Notes: generated by a model from the letters alone, not told the origin. Shown: positions 49,821-62,397, counted from the stretch's first letter. The stretch: DNA of 64,000 bases from Chionoecetes opilio (GCA_016584305.1 JACEEZ010022522.1:37501-101500), one strand, 5' to 3'. Numbers and translations: made by a program.

Positions 49821-50260
49821 TAGAGTACCTTAATATATAGAGTAGTGATAACTCTATTTGTGGGCGCCATCTTAGCGCCAGGGCCTTTTCGTTCACTCTA
49901 GACCCGGGGAAGTTCTCATGGCATTACCCCGCAGTATATCATGTTATACATGTATAAAGGATATACTGTTATCTTCGGAAATGCTTGTTCTATAAGATTA
50001 TCACATAAAACATAGTAAAACACATTAAATAAAGGTCATTATGAGACTCTGAAGAAATATGATGAACTTAACATTCACTTAAAACTCGTCGTCATGTAAA
50101 ACTTTGTGGTACAGCTTATAAAATGGAAGATGTCAATAGAAGCAAAATTTTATAAGCTTTCCATTGCTATATTTCGTTTTCTGATAAATGCAGTAGTAGC
50201 ATGTGTAAATTAGCGTTAACTAAATAAATCGCGGCGGCGTCGACCGCTACCGCTCTCTCT

Positions 50261-50461
<201 letters not shown>

Positions 50462-50638
50462 TCGACGCCGCTGCGATTTATTTAGTTAACGTTATACATG
50501 CTACTACTGCATTTATCAGAAAACGAAATATAGCAATGGAAAGCTAATAAAATTCTGCTTCTATTGACATCTTCCATCTTATAAGCTGTACCACAAAGTT
50601 TTACATGACGACGAGTTTTAAGTGAATGTTAAGTTCAT

Positions 50639-51593
50639 CCATAGACCACTGTATACCTGGACTGCGCACGGAATATTGGCCTGTCGCACAAGGGGCCGAA
50701 GTCGGAGGGCCGCTCGGATTCATATATATATATATATACGGATCATATAGACTGGTTTATCAGTATATATGATATACTGTAATCTTCGTAAATGTTTGTT
50801 CTATAATATTATCAAATAAAAAACAGTAAAACACACTAAAGAAATGCCATTACGAGACTATGAAGAAATATGCATGAACTTAATATTCACTTCAACTCTT
50901 CGCCATTTAAAACTTTGCGAGTCAACTTTTATCATGAAGGGTATCAATAGAAGCGCAATTTTATTAGCTTTCCATTGCTATATTTCGTTATCTGATAAAT
51001 GAATTAGAACCATGCATAAATTAGCGTTAACTAAATAAATAAAATCATCAATCGGGTAATTTTCCCGATTGATGATGTTATTTATTTAGTTAATGCTAAT
51101 TTATACACGGTACTAATTCATTTATCAGAAAACGAAATATATAAGTAAATAAATAACATCATCAATCGGGAAAATTACCCGATTGATGATTTTATTTATT
51201 TATTTAATTTATGCATGGTTCTAATTCAATGATCAGATAACAAAATATAGCAATGGAAAGCTAATAAAATTGCGCTCCTATTGATACTCTTCATTATAAA
51301 AGTTGACTCGCAAAGTTTTAAATGGCGAAGAGTTAAGTGAATATTAAGTTCATGCATATTTCTTCATAGTCTCGTAATGGCATTTCTTTAGCGTGTTTTA
51401 CTGTTTTTTATTTGATAATATTATAGGACAAACATTTACGAAGATTACAGTATATCATATATACTGATAAACCAGTCTATATGATAGTCCATAGACCACT
51501 ATATCTCTTTGTCGGGCACCCCGCGGGCCCCTATGCAGCCCCGCAATTCAAAACATTGTCGCGTGAACAGTCCAGGTATACAGTGGTCTATGG
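50639..51593. mobile_element. 955-bp palindromic element nested in the hAT-type foldback
   Basis: Perfect ends CCATAGACCACTGTATACCT and the inverse; 5-bp duplication TTCAT (50634-50638, 51594-51598). The inner arms are again the foldback core, with CATCAATCGGG/CCCGATTGATG apices. An extra small duplication of the apex lies at 51144-51210. The outermost 100 bp on each side differ from all other copies. Confidence 0.88.
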
Positions 51594-51853
51594 TTCATCA
51601 TATTTCTTCAGTCTCATAATGACCTTTATTTAATGTGTTTTACTATGTTTTATGTCATAATCTTATAGAACAAGCATTTCCGAAGATAACAATATATCCT
51701 TTATACATGTATAACATGATATACTGCGGGGTAATGCCTTGAGAACTTCCCCGGGTCTAGAGTGAACGAAGAGGCCCTGGCGCTAAGATGGCGCCCAGTA
51801 GCGTTTAACATAGGGCCTATGAATGGCGTTACCCTCTATATATAGATACCCTA

Positions 51854-51920
51854 GGAGTGGCGTCGTAGGGTGGGCGAGGCAACGCGCCCCCCGGCGTATG
51901 CCCCCAATGATTGATTGATA
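51854..51920 (+). repeat. Second LINE tail, right part
   Basis: GGAGTGGCGTCGTAGGGTGG through GTATGCCCCCAATGATTGAT; the continuation of 49739-49820 after the foldback. Confidence 0.85.
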
Positions 51921-51979
51921 TACTGTTTCGACCAAATGCTTTCTATACTCCTTTAAAACATAACCCGATGCTCCATCTG

Positions 51980-52066
51980 GTCCTATTGCCTATAACCCGG
52001 ATTCGAACCAAGGCCCGCGGATTTGTAGCTAGGCGCGCTAGCCACTACACCACGGAGGCGGCAAGT
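51980..52066 (-). mobile_element. tRNA-like SINE head
   Basis: Minus strand: GCCTCCGTGGTGTAGTGGCT (box A) and GGTTCGAATCCGGGTTATAG (box B). The sequence resembles the head of the SINE at 58342. The acceptor stem pairs only at four positions, so a functional tRNA is unlikely. Confidence 0.6.
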
Positions 52067-52124
52067 AAAGAAGGATGCAAATTCATTAATCTTCTATCAT
52101 CGTATTCTTGGTTACAAAATGCTC

Positions 52125-52337
52125 TTAACCCCTTGAGGGCCAGAACGTAATTTCCATTGTAATTTGCCTACCATTAGACAATTTATAGTAAATATAAGCA
52201 ATATTTTATAGCTAAGACATGTTTAGTATCCTTGTCGACTAACTAATTTGGTATATTCAGTTACTTTTCGTAATTTTATGACTCTACAACAAAGCAATTT
52301 TTTTAGCAAAGGAAAGATCTGGGCGTGAAGGGGTCAA
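52125..52337 (+). mobile_element. piggyBac-type MITE, copy 2
   Basis: TTAA at the left, TCAA at the right, with the same termini as the 41731 copy. Confidence 0.85.
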
Positions 52338-52609
52338 ACCACGATCATACTACATATTTGTTTCATTAGAAATCTGTCACCCCAAGATTTCTCTACAACC
52401 AGGCCTCATTGCCAAGTGGTTTAACCCAGCTGCTCCTCAGTGTTTGAGGGGCTTAAATTTTACTACAAGGAACTTTAATTACTCCTAATTTTTACATTTA
52501 TCACAGCAAATATATCTTTTGTTCAAAAAGCAAACGAAATTCATATCTTATGGGATAAAGCTACAAAGCAAAATTCAGGTTATCAAAATTAAATTTAGTA
52601 CTACTACTA

Positions 52610-53353
52610 CAGGTTCACAATCTCTTATCCGAAAACCTTGGGAACAGACACTTTTCGGATTTTGGAATTTTTCGGATTTCAGAATGGAAAATTTTTAGCG
52701 TAGATTTTAACGCTTTTTAGATAAAACATTACAAGGGGAACGGGTGGCTCAGTGGTAGAGTGCTCGGCTCGTGGCCACAAGGTCGCGAGTTTGCGCCTCA
52801 ATCTCGGCAGTTACTCGGTGAAGGTGGTAGCGCTCTCTTGTCACCCTAGCGGGGCTACATGGCCTTTGGTGTCCTGCTCGGGGATTCTTGAATCCCCCGA
52901 ATAAATAATTTAAAAAAAAATTAAATATTAAGTAAAACTTTAAACATAAACTGGCTCAAACTAAGCTAAACACAAGAAAATATACTTACATGCAGTAAAA
53001 GCACAAAACAACTTAATTAGAGAATACATCTCTAATTAATTGATTTAAAGTATTTTTTTTTTACAGAGGCGAACATTCCATTCTATCATAAGGTCTCATG
53101 CTGAAATATGCCTGTGTTTACCTGATAAATGATGCCCCGCTGCCCCTTGCCCCACTACCTGTTGTTTACACCTGCCCCGCCACCCCTTGCCACACTACCT
53201 GTTGTTGTCCTGCCCCTGATAACATATGGAAAAATGACCGTTGGGCGTTTCGGGTCAACTTTGGCACCAAACGCGAGCTTTGGTATGCAGACGAGATAGT
53301 CTGGAAAAAATGTTTGGTTTTCGGAGCTTTTCGAATAAAAGATTGTGAACCTG
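52610..53353. mobile_element. TA-target TIR element, 744 bp, with nested SINE
   Basis: Ends CAGGTTCACAATCTCTTATC and the inverse; TA flanks at 52608-09 and 53354-55. TTTTCGGA words recur near both ends. Non-coding. Confidence 0.88.
52735..52915 (+). mobile_element. tRNA-derived SINE, second family
   Basis: GGGTGGCTCAGTGGTAGAGT (box A) with AGGTCGCGAGTTTGCGCC (weak box B), a body to GGGGATTCTTGAATCCCCCG (a 20-bp hairpin-like end), then AATAAATAATTTAAAAAAAA. Confidence 0.7.
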
Positions 53354-53355
53354 TA

Positions 53356-53359
53356 CAAT

Positions 53360-53392
<33 letters not shown>

Positions 53393-55048
53393 GTCGACCC
53401 ATTATATCCTGGCCTCTATCCTGGAGTGGTGGGATTCCCGCAGTGTTGTCACGTTCACCATCGACAGGCTGATGACGACCTCTCTTTCATACTGTTAGCT
53501 GTTACGTTAACTATTCTTTAATCATATAGTTTTATAATACGGCTGCATGGTTTTATGAATGGCTCGCGATTTAACGGTAAAACAACAAATCTGTATACCT
53601 TCCATTACACTTGGCATGGCAGCTCATGCAACGTTGCCGGCCGAGTGTCCTTGACACAGCCCCACCCGGTCATTCATGGTCACTCCTCCGCCATGGAAGG
53701 TCCTAAAAGCGCCGAGACTTTTACCCGTGGTGGTGTGAAAAAAGTCAAAATAAAAGATAAATCAAACTATATTGAGAGGAGAGTGAAAGAGAGAGGTTAA
53801 GAGGGTGGTGACCTGGTGGAGGCATAGGGGTGATATGACACCACCGCGGACTTGACCTGGCCCACCCGAGGGGCCAAGATAAAATGGGTTGACTATAAAA
53901 TGCTTCCACTGCCATGATTGATGATTAGTATTAATGCCATACAGACTATCTCCCCTTGTGAGATACTAAGACATTCTTGCAAAAAGTAAGGGAGCCATGC
54001 TGGACACATACACTGGAGAGGAACCAGGTAGGAGGGAACACAAGGCAACCTACACACATGGAAGGTGGGACAACTATCATATCAAGCTCGGAGCTTTGCA
54101 GTCCTTGTGGTTCAGGGGCAGATGTATGTATTGGGAAAACTTCAATTACCTTTCTTTCCTGAGTTGCCAAGCAAGGAATGAACACACAAGTTTTTTGTGA
54201 AAATTGGTTTGTATCAGTCAAAAAAAATTTGGTCTAAATATACAGCACTATACTACAATAATAAGAAAAATTGATCAATTATGACTATGTATTATCTGGC
54301 AAGTATTCAGTCATTTTTCAAACATTCCAATGTTTGTATATAATATTAAAATTAGTCAACGGGTAATTTCATGTAAAATATAAGTGTTTCCTTAAAAACA
54401 GATATAAACTGCCTTATATTTAGGTTTTTTCCTTCAATGCAATGTTACTGATGGATTACATTCAGTAAGTTCCAGTCCTGTCTCAAAAATTCAAATCTTT
54501 CCAAGTTATAATTGTTAGGCAGGACCTAAGAAAGAGTGATTTCAAATGGGCTGTTACTTGAGGGTCAAAGCAATGTTGCTGTAATACAGAGCAAGAGGAT
54601 ATATTGATATACATAGATTTTTCATTACAGTATATTAACAGCTATCTGGATTCAGGGCTTTCGGCAAATGATTCAAACTTTGACTGCTTCATTAAAATTC
54701 ACAGTAAACATAAAATATGGAATCAAGAAAGAGTTCAAGTAGAAAGAGAGGAACACATTTCTTTACTCTACATTTCTAGCGACATCATTGAAATAAAAAC
54801 TGTAGGGAAAAGTTTCACAACGCAAAATTATAAAATATAACCTTGCTGCTAGATACAATTGTGACAATGCATAGGAAAACTGATGATAAATCAAAGTGCT
54901 TGAACATTTAACAGCACTTCTCAGGCATTTTCATCAATCTAATACTTTAAAAGTAATACTTTTGAGAAACATCATATATCATGTCAATTATTATTTCAGT
55001 GAATTTCACAAACTCCCAGATGTCAAAAGTTGCCACTGCCTTTTTTAA
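53356..55048. other. Intron sequence
   Basis: A-run at 53359-53387; otherwise no supported feature. The frames at 53555-53800 and 53946-54221 have no recognisable domain. Confidence 0.5.
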
Positions 55049-55668
55049 GAAAAGGTAGAAAGTATAGAAGTGAATGGTGATGTAATAGAAGAAGTGAGAA
55101 ACAGTTTTGTTATCTTGGTGACATGTTAGATAGCAAGGGTGGAGTGGAGAGAGCAGTAAGAAAACGAGTAGCAACTACATGGATGAAGTGGAGAGAGATA
55201 GCGGGACTGCTGATAAACAAGAGTATTCCACTGAAAAACAGAGGAAGAGTATTTGAAGCATGTATAAGATCAGTTCTGCTGTGTGGTTCTGAGACATGGG
55301 CTTTGACGAAGAAGTTGGAGGATGTATTGGTTGGGTGTGATCGGAGAATGCTGAGATATATGACTGGGATCATATGGAGAGATGAAGTGTCCAGTGAAGA
55401 GGTGGCAAGAAAATGTGGATTGAAGGAGCTGAGTACAGTGCTGAGAGTAAGGCGATTGAGGTGATTTGGGCACGTGAAGAGGAGAGAAGGTGTTGAGGCA
55501 TTGGGGAGAGCTGTTAGAGTGGAAATTCCAGGTTGCCGTCCACCGGGCAAGCCAAGGAAGACATGGAGGCAGTGTGTTGAAGGGCATCTGGCAGCATTGG
55601 GCATTGAAGAAGTTGAGGCAATGGATACAGATAGTTGGAAGCGTATCATTGGCCCTCTAACCTCATAA
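55049..55668 (+). pseudogene. Non-LTR retrotransposon C-terminus
   Basis: Reads YLGDMLDSKGGVERAVRKRV, then LINKSIPLKNRGRVFEACIR, GSETWALTKK, RRMLRYMTGI, FGHVKRREGVEALGRAV, GKPRKTWRQCVEGHLAAL, ending IIGPLTS. A TGA interrupts after VRRLR (55462-55464). It is the same family as the split copy at 28680-30270 and the fragment at 58735-58822. Confidence 0.8.
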
Positions 55669-55711
55669 AAATGATGAGAAAATCTGATGTTTAACAGAAA
55701 AGAAGAATATA

Positions 55712-56095
55712 CAGTAAACTCTCAATAAACCGAACCAATTGGGGGGAAGGGTCCATCCCAATATCCGATAGTTCGGTTTATAGGATGATCGGTTGGCCGC
55801 CTCTGTTCGGTTTGGTTTATGAGGGGCGTCGTTCGGTCATACGTGTTCATAAAAAAGTTAACTATGTACAGTACTGTAGAGTAAAATATAATTTTGTACA
55901 AGGTTGTCCAATGGAGTACTCCACACACAATGAGGGCTGAGTGTAAACTGAGATGCACGGGCCGGCCAACATGTTCGGTCGGCTCACCAATCGCCGCATA
56001 GTTCGGTATATCAGAGGCTTGTTTGAAGGCAACGCGGCGTTCGGTTTATCCGAAATTCAGTTTAACGAGGTTTGGTTTATCGTGGGTTTACTTCA
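55712..56095. mobile_element. TA-target TIR element
   Basis: Left end CAGTAAACTCTCAATAAACC; the right end is an imperfect inverse (GGTTTATCGTGGGTTTACTT). GTTCGGTTTAT words recur inside. Confidence 0.65.
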
Positions 56096-56110
56096 TATAT
56101 TATATATATA

Positions 56111-57208
56111 CAGAAAACCCTTGCTTTTATATAACCTCTATACTGTATAACTAATTTCGGCTTTTGAACAAACTTTTTCTGCCGGTCCAATATATTCAGG
56201 GATTTACCAAAAAAGTTTGTTAAATGCGAGGTTTGGTTTGGTGGTGGGCCAACCGAACATGTACTCGCAGGTCAGTCGGCGGCAGTGAAAACAAAGCTGA
56301 GTGTGCGGTGCGCGGCTGCGCGCCGATCAGTCTAGCTTTGTCTGCCCGATTGTAAACACCTCTCACGTCCTCCGGTGCCTCGCCACGTTGCCTGCCTCCC
56401 ATGCCTCACCACGTTGCCTGCTACGATGGCCTCTCCTTCTGCTTCTTCCACTCCGAATAAGGCTGCTGCTGTGCACAAGAGGCAAACCCTGGAGGGAGGC
56501 AAATAGGGAGGCGGTGGCCGAGTGGTTAGCGTCTTGGAGTGGTGAGCTCGATGTCCCGAGTTCGAATCCTACCGGGGACACAACTCTTTCGGCCTGCTTT
56601 AACGTGGTCGACAAGAGCCTGGGAGGTGAGCACAAGGTCCCAAGTTCAAGTCCCACCAAGGAGCAACTGTAAATTCATCGTCGAGTGGCCGAAGCAACCC
56701 ACATTGCTGCTTTCGTGGTCCGTCGACTGCGACTTCAAGTGTGGAGATGGGACAACAGGTAGCAGCGTGTGCTTTCAAACTGAGGGTAGACCATCATAGA
56801 AAATGGACCCTCACCCATAACATCACAGGTGTCACTATAAAAATCCAGCCTGCGCCAATTAACGGGCGGAGGGCCAACCATCACGTCCCTCCATATGATA
56901 AAATAGCCTACTGGCGCTATAGGGTTCAATGTAAAAAAAAAAAACCTGTCTCTTGCTAAGAAGCTGGAGATTATTTTTTCCCTGTATGCGTGTAGTATTT
57001 GTGATGGCTGCATGAATGTATGCAAACTTTCATCTAATGTGCAAACAAAGTTCGTTATACACAGAAATGGTCGGAAATAGCAAACTTTCACCTCATATAA
57101 CGAACAAAGTTTGTTATATGCGAAATGTTCGGATCCCTCGGATATAACGGACTTTCGGATATAACCTCACCCCCTTCCCCCAATTGGTTAGTTAAGGTGA
57201 GGGTTTAA
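56111..57208. mobile_element. TA-target TIR element with nested SINE
   Basis: Left end CAGAAAACCCTTGCTTTTAT; the right end GGATATAACC...GTGAGGGTTT is a loose inverse. The body shares blocks with 20560-20925. The right flank is a long (TA)n tract. Ends less certain than for the other elements. Confidence 0.55.
56507..56943 (+). mobile_element. tRNA-derived SINE, fullest copy (~437 bp)
   Basis: GGCGGTGGCCGAGTGGTTAG (box A) and CCGAGTTCGAATCCTACC (box B) resemble a tRNA-Ser/Leu head. A second AGGTCCCAAGTTCAAGTCCC block follows. The 3' end is CTACTGGCGCTATAGGG...(A)13. Relatives lie at 27125, 34517, 60727 and 62720. Confidence 0.8.
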
Positions 57209-57211
57209 TAA

Positions 57212-57216
<5 letters not shown>

Positions 57217-57301
<85 letters not shown>
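57217..57301. repeat. (TA)n microsatellite
   Basis: About 40 TA units. Confidence 0.97.
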
Positions 57302-57304
<3 letters not shown>

Positions 57305-57979
57305 CACATAAAGGTATATGCATCAATATACCCATACTAACATACACACATATCTTGTATGTTATTTATTCCTTCTTTTTTTGTATATAAAAAACAAGAA
57401 TTTTTGAGTCACCAACTTAGATCTGACCATTACTTGGTGTGAAGAACTGGCAAAAAGATTCCTCATCATTTCAATATGTATTCTTTGAATATTTGGATTT
57501 ACAATCTTCTTAGCATAAGAAATTGGCAGCAGGCACATTGCTTACCATTTGTATGATGCAGGCATATTTGTGTCAATTGAAAACATAAGAAAACTGGGAA
57601 TGAGATTTCTACCGTAAGTTTAGCATATGTAACTAATCCTTGCAACACATGGGTTTGATTATGAAGAAGGCACTCTCAGTCTCAGTCAAATATGGCAGGT
57701 CTATGTGGCTGTGTTGACCTATGAATGTGGTACATGTGATGTGTGAATGGATAGGGTGCCTATTTCATTGATACTCCTTATCTACATGGCTATGCAGTTA
57801 CCTTTAGAGTTCATGTGTTACATGTCTTCTTTTTCATAACCTGTAAATGATCAGTAATTGAAGTATTTTTATTGATAATGTTTTCTCTAACAAACTATTA
57901 GAAGGCAAGATGTGCATCATAGTGTTACAGGAGAAATCAATAAGAAGTAAAAGGTACAAATATAAAGTGGTGCACTGAC
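57302..57979. other. Intron sequence, no features
   Basis: No repeat or RNA recognised. Confidence 0.5.
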
Positions 57980-58120
57980 CGCGGTCAACAGAGAGGTGAG
58001 ACCCATTCAGGCCAATGGTCTCCGTCCGCTTCATCAATCTTTCTGTTATGAGCCGTTCCTCCTCTGTGAATTCCCGGCGGAGCCCAGTTTCTTTCTCAAT
58101 ATTAGGCTCTACAAACATTC
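57980..58120 (-). CDS. USP6NL: RN-tre/USP6NL-like RabGAP, post-TBC linker exon
   Basis: The acceptor (T)nCAG precedes 58120 and the donor CGCG|GTCAGT follows 57980. 141 nt, phase 1 to phase 1. The translation is GMFVEPNIEKETGLRREFTE then EERLITERLMKRTETIGLNG and SHLSVDRG. It is basic/acidic and probably helical, between the TBC domain and the Ser-rich tail. The intron to the next exon is 10.7 kb and rich in mobile elements. The non-canonical-looking GTCAGT donor still fits the frame on both sides. Confidence 0.8.
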
Positions 58121-58341
58121 CTGAAAAAAATTGCAGCATTAATTCAAATTATCAATTTCATCTAAGGGTTACCATAACATAAAATCAGACTATTTGCATT
58201 ACATGCGGATGAACATTGAACTAAAAAACAAGCTGACTGACAGAGAAGTCTAGAGATCATAAAAGTTCCTGAGGAAACTTTTCAATATTGAATCCAAAAT
58301 TTATACATTTTTTCATCAATATATTTTCCTCCCCCTGACTA

Positions 58342-58631
58342 GTGTCTCCGTGGTGTAGTGGCTAGAGTGCCTCGCTGCACATCTGCGGCCCTGGTTCGAA
58401 TCCGGGTCAGGACAGTCACGGCAGCCCACCCAGCTGTTCATCCTTCCTTTCGGAGTTGGTCAATAAATGGGTACCTGGGGAAACCAGGGGAAGGTAACTG
58501 TGGTAACCCGGATGTCACACTAGCCCTGTGTCCCGGGGTAATGGGTTCTCACCCAAAACAGGCTCAAAAGCTAATGCGACGGAGATGAGCACCGAGGCCA
58601 CCTGCAGCATAGCGTATGCCCCCAATCTTTA
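58342..58631 (+). mobile_element. tRNA-derived SINE with LINE-like tail and target duplication
   Basis: Head TCCGTGGTGTAGTGGCTAGA (box A) and CTGGTTCGAATCCGGGTC (box B). It is flanked by CCCCTGACTA (58332-58341 and 58632-58641), a 10-bp target duplication. The 3' end CATAGCGTATGCCCCCAATC matches the RTE-like LINE tail (49715-49730, 51890-51910, 60508-60520). Confidence 0.88.
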
Positions 58632-58734
58632 CCCCTGACTAAAGAATTTAACTGGCAAGATTAGTACATATTTCCAAGTCAAAAAGTTTGGTTTATCTTA
58701 GAAAAAAATCATAGGGAGAAACACTTTTTGATGA

Positions 58735-58822
58735 TCTTAGAAGTGTGTTGAAGAGGATCTGGCAGCATTGGGCATTGAAGAAGTTGAGGCAACGGTTAGA
58801 GATAGTTGGAAGCGTATCTGCC
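58735..58822 (+). pseudogene. Short LINE fragment
   Basis: GTGTTGAAGAGGATCTGGCA to AGTTGGAAGCGTATC matches 55577-55645 of the C-terminal LINE family. Confidence 0.75.
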
Positions 58823-59103
58823 CCATCAGCTGACTCCACTCCCGCCTCAACCCCCCTACCCGCCACCACCCCCGCCACTCAACTAAATCACTAGCAACAC
58901 CGGCTCCTACCTTATATATCTTAATATCTGATACATTAACACTCCTTAAAACCTAAGCATTCCAAAATAAAATGAAAAAAATTATGTTGAGTTGACGATT
59001 CGAGCAGCGCTAAGCAGTCTGATATGCCATTCTTGCCTGCAAATTTGCCTCGCGAATGGAGCCCGTTAAATCCGAAGTCTGTTAAATCGAGGGTCGACTG
59101 TAT

Positions 59104-59230
<127 letters not shown>

Positions 59231-59895
59231 CAGGGAAGTCCCGTTATACGAACATTCGGTATACGAGAAATCAATGATACGAGCTGAGTAAATTAGGGTC
59301 TATCTTCAATATACGAGATCGAAAATCCAATGCTATGACATTCAAACATTGTGTTTGTTGTGTTTGGTATAGTTTTGTAGGGGTCCCAAGGTTGGGGCCG
59401 TACACCTGGCTAATTGCCCCTAAAGGTCAGGCCGCACATCTGGCTAATTACCCTTCAGGTCACGCCTTGATTAGGGTGACCTGACTGGGGTCAACCAAAA
59501 TCCCCCTTTGTCCAGCCCGGGAGTCCTGTATTCAGGCAGTTACCTACCTACCACTACAGTGAGAGGAACACAGGGAGAGGAGGAGTGGTGTTCCTCTCAC
59601 TGTAGTGGTTGGTAGGTAACTGACTGAATACAGGACTCCCGGGCTGGACAAAGGGGGATTTTGGTTGACCCCAGTCAGGTCACCCCAAGCAAGGCGTGAC
59701 CTGAAGGGTAATTAGCCAGGTGTGCGGCCCCAACCTTGGGACCACTAGTTTATTTTAGCTTGAAAAGCATGTCTTTGATGGGGTCCTGGAACCAAACCTA
59801 TATTTTACCATTAGTTATGTATTTCGCTATACGAGATTTCGCTTTACGAGTATGCCAGGTGGAACCTAACTGCTCGTATCTTCGGGACTTCCCTG
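59231..59895. mobile_element. TA-target TIR element, relative of 32925-33699
   Basis: Ends CAGGGAAGTCCCGTTATACG and the inverse (CGGGACTTCCCTG to 59895), TA flanks. The interior is itself a palindrome (about 59380-59745): GGTCCCAAGGTTGGGGCCG mirrors CGGCCCCAACCTTGGGACC, closing at an AGGAACAC/GTGTTCCT apex near 59580. The 32925 copy has the same block as direct repeats instead. Confidence 0.88.
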
Positions 59896-59899
59896 TATA

Positions 59900-60072
<173 letters not shown>

Positions 60073-60323
60073 GAATACATTTTTTGCATCATATTATAGA
60101 TCCATTCATGAGTATAGATTTTTTATTAACACTACATGTATTGGCTAATTTTTCTCAGTATGTTACCAATTTATTTCGTTACTCAAAGGGGGGACACCGC
60201 CCTGAGATGGGGGGGGGGCACGTGTCCCCCCCGTGCCCCCCTGCAGTTCTGCTACTGGTTATTCCCTACAAAGAGATGTAGTGGGCCAACACAGTGAAAA
60301 TCCCTCGAGCAACAGTGTAGAGG

Positions 60324-60528
60324 TTATAGGGTTGTATCTGTAAGAGACAATCCGGCATGGAGGAGACCAAGGGGGCGCCCACAAGGCTCGTGGCTGGGGC
60401 AAGTAGATGCTTCCTGTCGAGTTGCTTGGTATGGGAAGGGAGCCTGCACGGGGACTCACGGGTGGTGACCCCCGGGAGTGGCGTCGTAGGGTGGGCGAGG
60501 CGACGCATATGCCCCCAATGATTGATTG
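60324..60528 (+). mobile_element. 5'-truncated RTE-like LINE insertion with 13-bp target duplication
   Basis: AACAGTGTAGAGG occurs at 60311-60323 and 60529-60541. Between them lies the LINE 3' end only (TAGGGTTGTATCTGTAAGAG to CCCCCAATGATTGATTG), matching 49515-49735. A clear retrotransposition signature. Confidence 0.93.
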
Positions 60529-60726
60529 AACAGTGTAGAGGCAGCCAGGAGGGAGGAGCACCAAACACTAGGGCATATCAGCATCAAGTCCCACATGTAT
60601 TCTCAAATAAAATACACACAACACATGCATCCCAGCCTCTCCCAGTCCAAAAAGAATAAATCTATAGACAAAATTAATAAAGATTTACAAATCAGAAGCA
60701 CACACAACTAATAATGCCTCATAATT

Positions 60727-61062
60727 TTTTTTTTTTACATTTTTTCCTAGAGCGCCTGTAGGCAGTGACCCAGGGCTCGGATGGTAGGCTCTGGAGGTTC
60801 ACTTGAGGGCTGTGATGGTTGGCCCTCGCCCGTGGTGGCGCAGGCAGGATTTTTATAGTGACGCCTGTGATGTGATGCGTGATGTGACGCCACGCTCATG
60901 CCGCCCCCCCTGTGTCCTCCGATGCACTCGCAATCGAAGGTAGAGTTAATGGGCAGGGCATGTGGGTGTTCTTAGGCAACTCGACAGTGCAGCAAGATTT
61001 TGGCTTTCGTCGGGGATCGAACTCGGGTCACCGAGAACGCCACACGGAAACGCTAACCACTA
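60727..61062 (-). mobile_element. tRNA-derived SINE
   Basis: Minus strand: TAGTGGTTAGCGTTTCCGTG, CCCGAGTTCGATCCCCGA (box B, from 61028), tail GCCTACAGGCGCTCTAGG and a poly-A (T-run 60727-60736 on +). Same family as 34517 and 56507. Confidence 0.78.
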
Positions 61063-61520
61063 AACAACATAAACTAAATAAAGGACAAAAGAGAATGGAT
61101 CGCTGACATTCCACGGGTTAGTTTCCTAAATATGCCCTCTGCAAACTCAACAATAAGTATGTAGCAGTCCTGCAGACACTCTGCTAAAAGGACACGACGC
61201 AGAAGTAGTGTGTGCGCTCACTGAGATGAGAGGGGAGATGCATACTTACCTGGCACTGGAAGTATGACCTATTGGGTCACTGTGACCTTGACCTTTCACC
61301 AGCTAATGCTCATTTTCGATCTCGTCCAAGATTTAGGTCTAATATTGTTACCAATAAAATCTTGAAAGGATATCTTAAACGGTTTTTGAGTAATCGTGGT
61401 TACAAACAAACAAACAAATACTACTGAAAACAATACCATTCCGCTAGTGCGGGGTGGTAAAGAATTGAACCATTTCCACCATATATTAGCAGAAAATCCC
61501 ATTCCAACCTACCAACCTAC
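61063..61520. other. Intron sequence, no features
   Basis: Between a SINE and the TBC-end exon; no repeat recognised. Confidence 0.5.
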
Positions 61521-61654
61521 CAAAGGGTTGCTGAGGCAGCTCATGGTCTGGAGGCGGCCCAGGGTGATCCAGCTTGGCTTTCTTGAGCTCGTCCATCACT
61601 TTCTCCAAGCTCTCTATGACATAGTCATCCTCATAACCAAAGTTTTTCTCCAGC
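61521..61654 (-). CDS. USP6NL: RN-tre/USP6NL-like RabGAP, end of TBC domain
   Basis: Acceptor ATTACAG precedes 61654; donor TTTG|GTAGGT follows 61521. Phase 2 in, phase 1 out. The translation LEKNFGYEDDYVIESLEKVM then DELKKAKLDHPGPPPDHELP resembles the segment after the TBC core of USP6NL (EDDFVIEQL...ELKRAKLDLP...), which separates it from most other TBC proteins. The domain stimulates GTP hydrolysis by a Rab (Rab5/Rab41 and Rab43 are reported for the mammalian protein), acting on endosome and Golgi traffic; the target in this organism is unknown. Confidence 0.85.
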
Positions 61655-61804
61655 CTGTAATATGGAGCAATAAAAAGCCTTATTGATGACTTAAATGAAT
61701 AATTTATGAACAAGTGATCATTATAAATTTTTTGCACCAATTATAATAAAATCAAGAAATTATCATTCTCTGTGAGGTGGGGAACTAAACAAGTACTTGC
61801 TCAC

Positions 61805-61956
61805 TTTTTCTGAAGATAGTCCAAGATCTGGTCCATGTCAAGTCGAGCAATGTGGCGTCGGTGCAGCTTGAGGACCGTATAAGCGAAGGCCAACAGCAAG
61901 CGTTCTCCCTCCAATAAAAAGATGTCCCACAACCTCAAGGTCAAAGAAAATGGTAC
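61805..61956 (-). CDS. USP6NL: RN-tre/USP6NL-like RabGAP, TBC domain exon
   Basis: Acceptor CACTTCAG precedes 61956; donor AAAAA|GTGAGC follows 61805. Phase 0 in, phase 2 out. The translation VPFSLTLRLWDIFLLEGERL then LLAFAYTVLKLHRRHIARLD contains the TBC signature R(I/L)WD...EG...L...A...L. It reads directly on from WFFQCFLDR of the preceding exon. All core hydrophobic and WD..EG residues are kept, so the domain looks functional. Confidence 0.9.
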
Positions 61957-62047
61957 CTGAAGTGGAAGAACATAGGTGTAAATGTTTTTTTGTTAATGTC
62001 TTGTAAACCTACACTAGGGTTCATCCTGTCCTTGGTGTATGTTAATG

Positions 62048-62259
62048 TTAACCCCTTCACGCCCAGATCTTTCCTTTGCTATATAAAAACGTCTGTTGTC
62101 AGCCATTAAATTACGATAAATAGCATAATATACTTAATTAACTAGTGGACAAGGGTACTAAACAGGTCTTGATGTATAAAATATTGCTTACTTTCATTAA
62201 AATAGTCTAATGATAGCCAAATTACAATGGAAATTACATTCTGGGTCTCAAGGGGTTAA
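62048..62259 (-). mobile_element. piggyBac-type MITE, copy 3 (inverted)
   Basis: TTAACCCCTTCACGCCCAGA at the left and TCTGGGTCTCAAGGGGTTAA at the right: same element as 41731 in the opposite orientation. Confidence 0.88.
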
Positions 62260-62397
62260 TGCATAATTTCATTAATACATTAATTTTTCAACACGTATAA
62301 CAGTGAGGTTAAAGGAAAAGCCGATGCTGGTGTAAGTACTGTTAGAGCCACATCACTCGTGCATTCCTCTTGACTATACAGTGCACCTATGCTACGT

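Noticed and set aside
51980..52066. Functional tRNA gene on the minus strand
   Set aside because: Good boxes A and B but a poor acceptor stem, and it matches a SINE head elsewhere in the window.
54604..54840. 78-codon plus-strand frame
   Set aside because: AT-rich chance frame inside the RabGAP intron with no domain.
56507..56590. Functional tRNA-Ser/Leu gene
   Set aside because: Continues into a SINE body with a shared 3' tail and poly(A); relatives at four other sites.
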